DNA from: Funneliformis mosseae
Lineage: Eukaryota > Glomeromycota > Glomeromycetes > Glomerales > Glomeraceae
NCBI GenBank assembly: GCA_910592005.1
Contig: CAJVPP010000227.1
Location: forward strand, 1-39,420
Direction: 5' to 3'
DNA: 39,420 nucleotides
Position numbers and translations under genes: made by a program. Positions 22,158 through 32,229 of this stretch are shown piece by piece. The notes beneath the pieces are model-generated. The model was not told the origin of the DNA. It ran no database searches and saw only the letters and a list, made by a program, of their open reading frames with translations. How positions within the stretch are numbered: the stretch's first letter is position 1; every line of letters starts with the position of its first letter.

Positions 22158-22402
22158 TCACGTGAAGTGACCTGAATATATACATTTACTTTACTTTTGA
22201 TGATCTCGCGCACCAAAAGTCAATTATTAACTAAAAAAGACACGTGTATGTAACACAATTCCTCAAATAACAGTCTTGGGGAAATTTTGATGGGATAGAG
22301 TTTTAAAACATGCTTTATTGAGTCTTAAGAGATAATATACAATTTTGATTCTTATTTTCGAACGATGAAATCCCTTACTGCGGTGAAAATCACGTGAAGT
22401 GA
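22158..22402. promoter_or_regulatory. Two copies of TCACGTGAAGTGA between tandem F-box genes
   Basis: The identical 13-mer occurs at 22158-22170 and 22390-22402. Another CACGTG lies at 22241-22246 between them. All three are in the 460-bp gap upstream of the F-box gene starting at 21966. They may be a bHLH-type regulatory element copied with the genes; no binding evidence exists in the sequence. Confidence 0.45.
22256..22330 (-). pseudogene. F-box N-terminal relic between the tandem genes
   Basis: Minus-strand matches to the first codons of the intact copies are seen in two pieces: ACTCAATAAAG (for LNKD, near 22325) and TTATTTGAGGAATT (for LFEEL, near 22262). About 35 unrelated bases separate them. 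It is a very short fossil; the two pieces in the right order make chance less likely, but it remains tentative. Confidence 0.4.
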
Positions 22403-22425
22403 TGTAAAATAATTTAATACATATT

Positions 22426-23931
22426 CTATACCCTATAGCTAAAATAAATATCTCTTAAGGAACCGCATTTAAAATCTTTAATCACACCATCCTTCTTGTA
22501 TCTACTTAACATTTCCGTATATTCCTTTCCTTTATAATGATGATCTGATGTAATTATCGAAAGTGGAATTCGACTTCTCCAATTTTCTAAAAAAGTTTTC
22601 AAGGTTTCCAATGAAAATTTAAACCCAGGATATAATGGATAAAATTCCCCAAACCTAATTTCTCTTAGATTATTCGATGCCGAATTTATTAACGCTTTGG
22701 TTAATCTGTCTCCGGATGCAAACTTTCTTTCTTCAAGTGACTTATATTCATCATTCGTAAAGGCATTTATACTTAATATTAATGTCTTCAAATTTTGACA
22801 TTTTTCTATTAATACTTCGAATTCGATAAAATGTTCCTTAGTTGATGAAAAGGCAAGGGTCAAATGTTCTATCAAAGGACAATTTTTATGTATTGTCCGA
22901 ATAAGAACGAGATAATCATCATTATCAATATCATCATACCCATCAACCAAAATCTTCTTGAGGTTCCCCCTACTGTTATTAATTATAGAAATAATCGTGC
23001 TGATTTGAATATAGTCTATTTGAAGGATTTCAAGTTTTTGAAAACATGAATTTTTCAATTGATGCTCAAATTCAAGACAAGAATCATTAATTATTAATGT
23101 CTTTAAGTTGTGAAATTTTGAAAATTTTATTGGTATGGTCCCATAATAATAATCAAAATCTTGAAAGCTCGTTACGAAATGTACAAGTGTATCAGCCTTT
23201 CTCTCCAACGTTTGAAAAATTTCTTCATAAGTATCTCCCGTAACGGAATCATCAAAATCATTTAAATCATCCTTCCACTCAAAATATTTTAAATTTCTCT
23301 GAAGATCAATTAACTTGACGATTCCGTTGTTTAAATTTATATCTGTGTTGATAATGATGAGCCTTTGTATAAATTGACAGATACGTGCCAACCCATAAAA
23401 GTAGGTCGGATCAATAGATGTATCACATTTTATTTCACAAAGTGAATCAAGTCGAGTCTTTGCTTCTATAAAGTAAAAGATTTGATGCTTAAGTGATCTC
23501 ATATCCAAATACTTTAACTCTGAACATTTTCTCATAAAAAGGTTGTAAATTTCTTGTTGCAAGAGAAATTGCTTATAAGCTGAAGGGGAACCAATAGAAA
23601 TTATAATGTTTAAAATATTTATATTGAAACTTCTGCAGAAAAGCAAATAATCGAATAAAAATGATTGGTGTGAAGTTTGTGGTATTTGAATTCCTTGGGT
23701 TGTTAGAAATTCTTTGACATCATCGGATAAAAAGGAGATGATAATGTTGTACAAGGAACTTTTGTTGTGATAATTAATGTTATCATCATAGCACCAGGGA
23801 TCCCTCCATAAAATCGGAACCACGGTTTCACACCAAAGTCTATTAACCAATAGACATGAAAATAGAGACTTTGAATCATCTTGTAATTCCTCAAATAATA
23901 AGAAAAGAATGTCTTTATTGAGTTTGGACAT
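22426..23931 (-). CDS. F-box/LRR-like protein, 501 aa
   Basis: This is an intact single-exon paralogue of the gene at 20482-21966. The start is set at 23931 (MSKLNKDILFLLFEELQDDS). The longer open frame to 24051 adds FFFLFFFKKKKK from homopolymer tracts and is rejected. The F-box covers residues 1-47 (SCLLVNRLWCETVVPILWRDPW). The leucine-rich body includes SELKYLDMRS, FHNLKTLIIND and CQNLKTLILSINA. The C-terminal signature is LENWRSRIPLSI...YKKDGVIKDF. On the minus strand a TATAAA box lies at 24013-24008, about 80 nt before the ATG. The stop is TAG. The role is inferred from the family: Skp1 binding and substrate choice in an SCF ubiquitin ligase. Confidence 0.87.
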   Translation of the reverse strand: MSKLNKDILFLLFEELQDDSKSLFSCLLVNRLWCETVVPILWRDPWCYDDNINYHNKSSLYNIIISFLSDDVKEFLTTQGIQIPQTSHQSFLFDYLLFCRSFNINILNIIISIGSPSAYKQFLLQQEIYNLFMRKCSELKYLDMRSLKHQIFYFIEAKTRLDSLCEIKCDTSIDPTYFYGLARICQFIQRLIIINTDINLNNGIVKLIDLQRNLKYFEWKDDLNDFDDSVTGDTYEEIFQTLERKADTLVHFVTSFQDFDYYYGTIPIKFSKFHNLKTLIINDSCLEFEHQLKNSCFQKLEILQIDYIQISTIISIINNSRGNLKKILVDGYDDIDNDDYLVLIRTIHKNCPLIEHLTLAFSSTKEHFIEFEVLIEKCQNLKTLILSINAFTNDEYKSLEERKFASGDRLTKALINSASNNLREIRFGEFYPLYPGFKFSLETLKTFLENWRSRIPLSIITSDHHYKGKEYTEMLSRYKKDGVIKDFKCGSLRDIYFSYRV

Positions 23932-24007
23932 TTCAAGTAAATATGGTTTTTTTTTTTTTTTAAAAAAAAAAAGAAAAAAAAAAGGGATGGGCAAAGAATT
24001 TAAAGGA

Positions 24008-24013
24008 TTTATA
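24008..24013 (-). promoter_or_regulatory. TATA box of F-box gene 22426-23931
   Basis: TATAAA on the minus strand, in the context TGTATAAATCC, lies about 77 nt upstream of the chosen ATG. Between them is a T-tract followed by an A-tract, usual for leaders in this window. Its position beyond the longer in-frame methionine also supports the shorter protein. Confidence 0.4.
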
Positions 24014-24099
24014 CAATATTTATTTAATAATTTCCCGACGTATTTGGACACAGTTTGATTAAAAAAGGAAGATAAAAAGTTACTGTTTATGTTCTTTTA

Positions 24100-27050
24100 T
24101 TTAACCAAAATTGGATTTATAGTGTCAATGATGTTTATGTAGGCGGCTGTTATGTAACTTTATCTACAGAAGAAATTGCCTAATCGTTCAAAACCTCTTT
24201 CCATTTTAAATTTCTTTTTAAAATAAGAAATAATAATCATCCAATTTAAAAATTCCCTTCCAGTAAAGTCAACTTCTTGTACAGAAGTATCGTCGATAAA
24301 AAATGTGCAATTCCTTTTAGGCATATATATGATCATACGTAATCTAAATTCTGGTTGGATCGATAAGGGAACCTCAGCAATAACCACTTCTATATACAGT
24401 ATATAAAACACACGTGCTAAAAATAAAGCCCGATTTGGGCGAAAACTTTATCTCAGAAAAGATCTTAAATATATGCATGATATACATCCTGATGCACATT
24501 AAAGCTAATCATTAGACCATAATATCATCAACGTCAATTTTGCAACTTGATTATCTACGATGAATATTAAAGAAATGATGTTATTTTAAAATGTAACGAA
24601 GTTCTGTAAAGCCTCCATACTCTAAACATTCCTTAAGCACATTAAACCAATAAAGATTTTCAATGGTGCGCAATATTCTACCCCTTCATTGAGGATGGGT
24701 AATTGTGTTTACCGCACCAGTCAAAGTCAACTAATATTGCTCGAACCTCTTCATCTTTTTTATACACCATGCAGAGAAGCTTTGCGCGAACCCTTTAGAA
24801 GCGCGCTTTTACATTATATCGTTGAGCAAATTTCACGAAAATTGTCTGTCGCGCGCTAGCCAACAAATTAATCTTTGGCAAACTTTTTGTTAAATAATAT
24901 TACACTGTTATCCTAGTGTACTGATGAGAGAATGGATAAATCGTTGATGTATGAAAAGCTTTAATAAAAATTTCTTAGACGTTCAAAAGCAGGTATGGCT
25001 TTGAAGGTGAAATTGGCACATAGAGCACATACCCATGGACCATAGATGGCAATAAAAACAAGCTTTACAAGAGCGAATGTTAGCCGAACGACAAACGACT
25101 TTAAGCGAATGAAATTATTGAAGACAGTTGCTGTTATATCGAAACTTTCTTGTGCCCATCTGGGATGTAATGCTCATCTTTTGGTATTTTCTATTTCTTC
25201 AGCTGTTATTCTAACAATTGAACGTCTTTCATTTTTGTATCCATCCGCCATATAATTAATAAGAGGATTGATCATGTTTAAAATCCTTATTCTTGTAGCC
25301 TATCGTTATAAGTGGCCCAATACAGTCATGTGGACAATGATTCAAGATAACTGGATTTGCAGAAAAATGTTAAACGTCGTGCAAATGTTGAAATTTATTG
25401 GACTCGAGACATTTTCACGATGATTTTCGTCACTATAAAAATATCAATGTTTCATGAGATACCTGAAAATCAGAACACATACATAAGTTTCCTCAAACAG
25501 AAGCACCATTAATTCTTGTTCTCGAATTTTTTTCTTTGATGGAATTACTACAGCGCGCTATCAAAAAGATTAATTATGACTCAAAGACTTACCGGTATTA
25601 ACAAATACTTGATGTGGTTTGTCATAAGTACAGTACACTTATCCAAAAAGTTGTCAAATCATATGTTCGTAAAAAATTTTAATACCATATTATTCTCTTA
25701 AGATGATGTCGCCAACATCCACATATTTTAGTTTGTTAAATAGTTCGTCTTTTAAAGTTTTTAACAAGTGTGCAATCATATTCTCTTTAGTTTTGATTTC
25801 GTTTAAAAATAAGAAGATTTGGTCGTCGTTTTTGCGTGCCCACACACAATAAATCGATTTTACCATCTTCAAAAACGCCTCGATTACAAAAAATATCTGT
25901 GAAATAATAATTATCAACAGAAATTTTGATAATTATATATAACATGTAACTGTAGAGAGGTATTTATTTAACAATAATAAATTACTTATCACCTGCCATA
26001 ATATTTTACTTATTAAATAAATTTCTTTTCCATTTTAAAAATAAATTATTTCATTTTAGAAACCAATGTTTTGAATTAATTACATAAATTTCCGATCAAT
26101 CTATTTCAAAGGAAACAGTCATATGAATGCTCTTTATAAAGAGCAATTCTTAAAATACTTTATTTGAAGAATTGTAAATTATACGCAGTCAGGATATTCC
26201 ATCTTGGAATGTTAAAAAATTTGTATTATTACAGGATTTGATTTAATATGATGACAATGCGAAATTAATAAAATGTGCAAACAATTTTTTATAATTATAT
26301 AATATAAATATTAGAAATTTCGAAATTAATATCTTTGACATATCTTTAACATATCTTAGCATATAATTTTTATTAAAAGAATATACAATAATTTGGAATA
26401 AGAAAACAAAAATGCAAAGCTAAAAAATAAAAAGGCAATTAATATTTAACTGATTGGTTCACTAGAACAAAGATACTAATAAAATTAAGTGGATCTGCCG
26501 ATATGTAAAGATAATTTAACGCATAAATACATAAATAAATATATATAAAGTTTACTACCCAGTAAGGATAAGTATAATCGCATGATTGTGTAAATGGTGT
26601 CGATCATGGAATAATATCCTTTAGGTTTCGCGTTTTATATAATTCCTTTTCCAATCCATAAGTCGTTCTTCTTTTATAATAATTTACATTTAGATTCAAC
26701 ATATTTTCTAAATTTCTTGTCTATAATCAATTTTTCTCTTCACAATGGAACCTCTAATCATATTTTCGCTTTACTGATAACGTACGCATTTAAACGTCAA
26801 TTAAAGATATTAAAGATGCACATCGGGTGAAGATTTATCCAAGATAATAAATACCTCGGAAAAAGTGATGACGCTACATTATAACGCGAGACATTTCGAT
26901 ACGTGTATGTTTACGGTTTAAGAGTGATATACAATTTATTCGAATCACAAATTGAGCCAGTAACACAATGAATAGGTCAAATATCATCAATTACTTGAAT
27001 TACGCATTCCAAAATAATTAAAAATTAAATTTTATCGTTAATCTACACAT
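24100..27050. other. Intergenic; three coding-like minus-strand fragments of unknown origin
   Basis: No complete gene was recognised. Three minus-strand frames look less random than their neighbours. 24411-24160 contains EVPLSIQPEFRLRMIIYMPK followed by TFFIDDTSVQEVDFTGREFL. 25250-24960 begins MADGYKNERRSIVRITAEEI and after a TGA continues as LHPRWAQESF and a hydrophobic run. 25917-25690 contains KSIYCVWARKNDDQIFLFLN. None matches a family I know. They may be remnants of one decayed gene. GCGCGC occurs three times (24801, 24851, 25553), once within the palindrome AAGCGCGCTT (24799-24808). Confidence 0.3.
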
Positions 27051-27059
27051 CACCACCAA

Positions 27060-28516
27060 ATAAAACTTCCCACGGTTTTACCACATTTAAATTCTTTAAT
27101 CATTCCATCATCCATAATATTCTTCTTTTTTATATAAGTGATCCGATGTAATTATCGAAAGCGGAGTTCGACCTCTCTCCAATTATCTAAAAAAGCATCC
27201 AAGGTTTCCAATGAAAATGTAATCCCATAACGATGTGAAACCATTTCCACTAATCTAATTTCTCTTAAATTATCTGGTGCCGATTTTATTAATACTCTTG
27301 ATAATTCTTCTCCTGATTCAAGCTTTATTTCATCAAACGATCCGGGATCATCCACTTCTTGCACTTAAAACAAGTGATTTTTAATGATAACGCCTTCAAC
27401 CTTTGACATGCTTTTAGTAAATTTTTCAAATTCAACAAAATGAATCGTTTTAAAGGACAATATTCATAAACCGAACGGATAAGGAGAAGAGATTCTTGAT
27501 AATAGTTATCATTATAAACAACGTCATATCCGGCGACTAAAATTTTCCAAAGGTACCCTCTGCAGTTTTAATCACGTAAATGATTGTGCTGAAAGGAATA
27601 AACTCTACCTGAAGGGTTCTAAGATTTTGAAAACTTGAACTTTGAATTTGATGTTCAAAATTATGGGTATAATTTTTAAACTTTAACACTTTTAAGTTAT
27701 GAATTTTGAAAACTTTATCGGTATCGCTGGTGTCGGTGTGTGTCCATAATAATCATTATAATTTTCAAAGTACGTCAGGTATTTGCCTTTTTCTCTAATG
27801 TTAAAAAATTTCACCTTTACCACGAATTGACGATCATAAATCATTATCAATCCATTCAAAATATTTTAAATTCTTCTGTACATCAATCAACTTGACAATT
27901 CCATCATTGACCTTTATTTCTTTGTTGATAATGATGAGCCTTTGTATCGATTGACAGATACGTGCTAATCCATAAAAAATACGTTGGATTAATGGACATA
28001 TAACATGTGATTTCACAAAGTGTATCAAGACATGTCTTCGCTTCTGTAAAATAAAAAAGTTGGTAATTAAATGATCTCATATTAAAATACTTTAATTCTG
28101 GACATTTTCTCATAAAGTAGTTGTAAATTTCTTTGTTGTAAATGAAATTGTTTATAAGTTGAGGAAGAACAACCAATAGAAATTATTTTGTTTATGACAT
28201 TTATATTAATACTCTCTTACAGAAACACAGATAATCGAACAAAAGCGATTTGTGTGAAATTGGAGGTAAATAGATTCCCTTACTGGTTAGGTATAACTTG
28301 ATATCATTGGATAAAGAGAAGGTAATAACGTAATATAAAGAAATTTTGGTTATCATAATTTATTTGATCTTCAAAACGCCAGGGATTCTTCCATTAAAAC
28401 GGAACCATGGTTCTACACCAAAGTCTATTAACCAATAGACATGAAAAGAGAGACTTTGAGTCATCTTGTAATTCCTCATATAACAAGAAAAAAATATCTC
28501 TATTGAGATTGGACAT
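27060..28516 (-). pseudogene. F-box/LRR gene, full length but heavily frameshifted
   Basis: The copy starts at an ATG (28516) reading MSNLNRDIFFLLYEELQDDS and keeps SLFSCLLVNRLWC. An indel at about 28397 gives a stop where the others read LWRNPW. Later segments appear in changing frames: NKEIYNYFMRKCPELKYFNM (about 28130), FYGLARICQSIQRLIIINKE (about 27980), NLKYFEWIDND (about 27840) and SGEELSRVLIKSAPDNLREI (about 27320), ending LDNWR near 27170. There are more breaks than in the 9030-10494 copy, so it is older or less constrained. It aligns along its whole length with the two intact neighbours. Confidence 0.85.
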
Positions 28517-29269
28517 GTGAAAAAAGGAATCGTCGTGCTTAAAAAAAAAAGGAAAAAAAAAAGCAATGAAACATCCCATTATATATATTTTTTTAAATTA
28601 TCGTTATTATGTGCGACTTATTTTAATTGTGCAGCCAAAGAATTGATGGTGAACTATGACCTATATATGGTATATCAAACATACATAATAGCTGTCATTA
28701 TTTTGTAGGAGATATCGTTAGAAAGTACAATATTTTTTGACGCAGTTAGGTTGCGAGGCAAAACCCAAACAATAGTTGAAACCTTTAGATTTCGTTGGGT
28801 TTTCGACGGGTTTCGATTTCGATGCCTTCAATTCATTTTGTAAAAATAAAAATCGACCTCCATAAATTAATTCCTTTTTGCTGATATATATATATTTATA
28901 CATATATTTATATATATTTGGCCAAAAATAAATTTTTTTTTTCGTTGTTTATGGAATTACATAAAATCGTGTAACAAGATTTTTTTTTTTTTGCTTGTTT
29001 TGTTGATTTAGGTAAAAACCTTTATTATAGAGGAAAGCTTTCCTCTTTAAGTAATCTTTATAAATCACCGTGTAACAAACAGACATATCAATCGTTTCGA
29101 ATTTTGTGATACATTATAATGGTATAATTTAGTTTAATTCTGGTGTTTTAACATTTAAAAAAATTTTCCCCCTTTTTTATCATTTTAAAAAAAAAAAAAT
29201 TAAAAATTAAAATTAAAATTAAAAATAAAAATAAAATAAAATAAAATAATAATTTTTTTATACTTCATT
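28517..29269. promoter_or_regulatory. Upstream region of the kinase gene: 18-bp palindrome, TATA box, A-rich leader
   Basis: No gene lies here. A perfect 18-bp palindrome, AGAGGAAAGCTTTCCTCT (29029-29046), sits 12 bp before TATAAAT (29059-29065). The ATG follows 204 bp later, after an A-rich leader of AAATT/AAATA repeats (about 29190-29250). The palindrome beside a TATA box suggests a site for a dimeric factor; this is inference. Confidence 0.45.
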
Positions 29270-31416
29270 ATGTCAGCTATTCGACAAGAATTGATTAACG
29301 CTGCATATCAGAAAGCACACGCATTAACGGATTATATTATTGACGACGAAGGACATGAATCAAGACAGAAATTAATCCTCGCTGATAAATCTCTTACAAA
29401 GGATGAAAGATCAGAAGCGATAAAAGTATTAAACGAAAATTACGATTACTACAAAATTCTTTCTAATAAAGGAAAGAGAAGGCTATGTAATAATTGCAAC
29501 CAAGAATGTTTGGCAACTTTATATTGTGAATATTGTATTCGAAACTATTTGAAATCGAAATTTTCAAATTGGACATCAGGGAATAATGACGTCGACAGTT
29601 TAATCCAGAAATGTCAAATGGAAGCTCACTCTCCTGATTATATACTTGAGTGGATATCATATGATAAGTTGACGAATATTAAATATTTAACTAGGGGTGG
29701 AAGTTCCGATATTTATTTGGCGGAATGGATCGAAGGAGGTTATGATAGATGGGATGAAAACAATCTAGAATTAAAAAGGTTTGGTAGTGAACATGTGATC
29801 CTTAAAAGGTTGGAAAATGTAAAACTTGCTAACAAAAGTTGGTTTGAAGAGGTACGTTAAAATATTTATAAAATTTTTTTAAACGTAATTTATCTTCAAT
29901 GATAACTAATAAAATAAATAAATAAACGTATAGGCAAAATCACATTTAACTTTGGGAAACAAGAAGACGGTGGTTGTTAAATGTAATGGGTTTACTCAAG
30001 AACCATCAACGAAAGAGTATTTTCTTGTGATGAATCAAATGGATATAGATTTAAGAAGATATTTACTACAAAATCATCACCTTTCATGGAAAGAAAGAAT
30101 TCAAATCACATTTTATATAATAGATGCACTTAATAGCATTCATAAAGATGATATTATCCATAAGGATTTGCATTCTGGGAATATACTATACTTACAACAT
30201 AATAATTATTGGTATATTAGTGATCTTGGATTTTGTGGACCCGCTGACATGCCAGCAGGAAGTATCTACGGAAATTTACCTTATATAGCTCCTGAAGTCA
30301 TTGCCGGAAAAGGGTATACTAAAGCATCTGATATTTATAGTGTTGGCATGCTTATGTGGGAAATCGCATCTGGACAACCACCATTTAATGATTTTGAGGA
30401 TGACTATGATCTTGCAACAAAAATAATAGACGGATTTAGACCAAAAATAGTATCAAACATTCCTTTAGAATACAAGAAATTAATGGAAGAGTGTTGGGGC
30501 GCCGATCCATCAAATAGGCCTGATATTGGTGTTCTTCATAGTAAAATAAATGAAATCAATAAATTATATGATCAAAAATTAAATGGAAATAAAAGTATTA
30601 TTAAAAAATTTTTGAAAAGTTTTCAACCAAGTCAACCAAAAACAGATGATGGTTTAGAAATAAATGAAACATGTAATATAGAAATAATCCTTAGAGGCTC
30701 CAGAACATTTATAAGTAAAGTTTATAAATTTGAACATTTCCCTGATCCAAAGAATGCAATTGAAGGTAAATCTCAAATCATTTATTCTCTCTTTAATTTC
30801 ATATTTTAAAATATAACATTATATTCCTTTTAAATAGAAATGGATGATCACGAAGGTATATACAATTTAAGGCATTTCATCATGGACTGGACCGCGTTAT
30901 ATTTTATTAATTCTTTTTCTTTTTAGTTGAAAATTGTAGTAATTCAAGTGCAAAGAATAACAGTGCAAAATCGGGTAGCATCTTTGAAGGTAAATGTATA
31001 TATTAAAATCCAAATAATAATTGAGCGTATATTAATTTTATTTTTAATTGTTTTAGGCAACAATAAGAGCAGCAAGAGATTATCTAAAGTATTTAAAAAA
31101 TTACGACTGAATCACTCCAGTTCTGGTAAGTAGAATTGACGTCAATCATAATATATATAAAATAATTTAATTGAATATGATTTATTTTTATAGATATTCA
31201 TAATAGTGAAGTACAACAACAACCAAAGGGCCATAGTAGTGGTATGGATATAATTTTGAAATTTTATGATATTAATTTTATCTGATTTTAATCTTCCTTT
31301 TTTTTACAGATGACGACGATACTTCCAACCTTCATTTAAATGAAACAAATCATTTAGAAGTACAAAATAGATTAGAAGTTCCTGATGTAAACTTTTTAAA
31401 ACACATGAGTATTTAA
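29270..31416 (+). CDS. Protein kinase, seven exons, 572 aa (AM-fungal tyrosine-kinase-like family)
   Basis: Exons: 29270-29851, 29934-30765, 30838-30855, 30927-30989, 31057-31125, 31194-31241, 31310-31416. All six introns are 67-82 nt with GT-AG ends, and the joined frame is open to TAA. Residues 73-89 hold Cys pairs C73xxC76 and C86xxC89, a possible zinc ribbon. The kinase domain follows. It has a Gly loop TRGGSSDIYLAEW (141-153), the VAIK-type Lys179 in VILKRL, a catalytic loop HKDLHSGN (270-277, Lys replacing the usual Arg of HRD), DLG (291-293) in place of DFG, and APE (313-315). The SDIYSVGMLMWEI helix is also present. Catalytic Lys, Asp, Asn and Asp are all present, so it should be active. 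The C-terminal tail (from about residue 470) is Ser/Asn-rich with a basic patch SSKRLSKVFKKLRL, probably disordered. No membrane segment is seen, so it is probably cytosolic. Confidence 0.87.
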
Positions 31417-32200
31417 AGTAGTAGTATTTTGTATTTTTACTGATGATTTGTGTTTTATTTTTAGATCAATTTTAAATCTATTTAGATTTAGAGAAACTAT
31501 TCAATAATAATACACCATTTTATATTTATATTATATTACATTTTATTTCATTAAAAGTCATCGAATATATTTTTTTAGAAACGTCACATACATTAATAAA
31601 AGGCGAAATAGAAATTTAAGTCTACATTAATTTCTCTAAATACCTATCAGATCATATCACACCAATCACTTTTCAAAAAATACTCATTTTAGAGATCGAA
31701 CCCTATGTTTCGATATCGACTTTCAACGGGATGTTTTATATATAGTTTCTACCCTTTTACTATATTTGGAAGTTTGCTATTAAAATCATATGATTTTTAT
31801 GTATTGATTTTAATAGCACTAGGGAACGGTTTCGGAAACCGTTGTTAATTCCGGAGCACAAGTGTAACGAAAGGGACCAACCACGTATCGACTCAAATTT
31901 TGAGCGGGCGGACAAACAGACACCGGCACAAAGACTTTTGTGTAATTGCGGTCCCACAATTAAACATCACTTAATTTTATGTTTACACAATTGCGTCATA
32001 AATTTATTATACAATTTACATATTATTGATATATAATGCTTTAAGCAAAATCCTAATCAGAGAAAAGCTGATGTTAGATGAAGTTTATAATATAAAAAAA
32101 AATTAAAATTAAAGTTTAATAATTATATAAAAAAATACTTAATTGCCGATTCGCAAGTTACACAAAGTGATCTACATTTACTAATAAAGCGTGACGGGTA
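31417..32200. other. Intergenic after the kinase; 19-bp palindrome
   Basis: No gene was recognised. AACGGTTTC (31825-31833), G, GAAACCGTT (31835-31843) is a perfect inverted repeat in a GC-richer patch (31820-31960). That patch is open in overlapping frames on both strands, without any motif, and may be a repeat end. Composition becomes strongly AT-rich after about 32050. Confidence 0.4.
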
Positions 32201-32229
32201 TAGGTGTTATAGATTTACAATTACACTAT

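Noticed and set aside
23932..24051. N-terminal extension of the second F-box gene (start at 24051)
   Set aside because: It is poly-Phe/poly-Lys from tracts, and a TATA box (24008-24013) lies within it, so transcription probably starts after it.
31760..32036. Overlapping frames on both strands after the kinase
   Set aside because: Both are open only because the patch is GC-richer. Neither has a recognisable motif and they overlap antisense.
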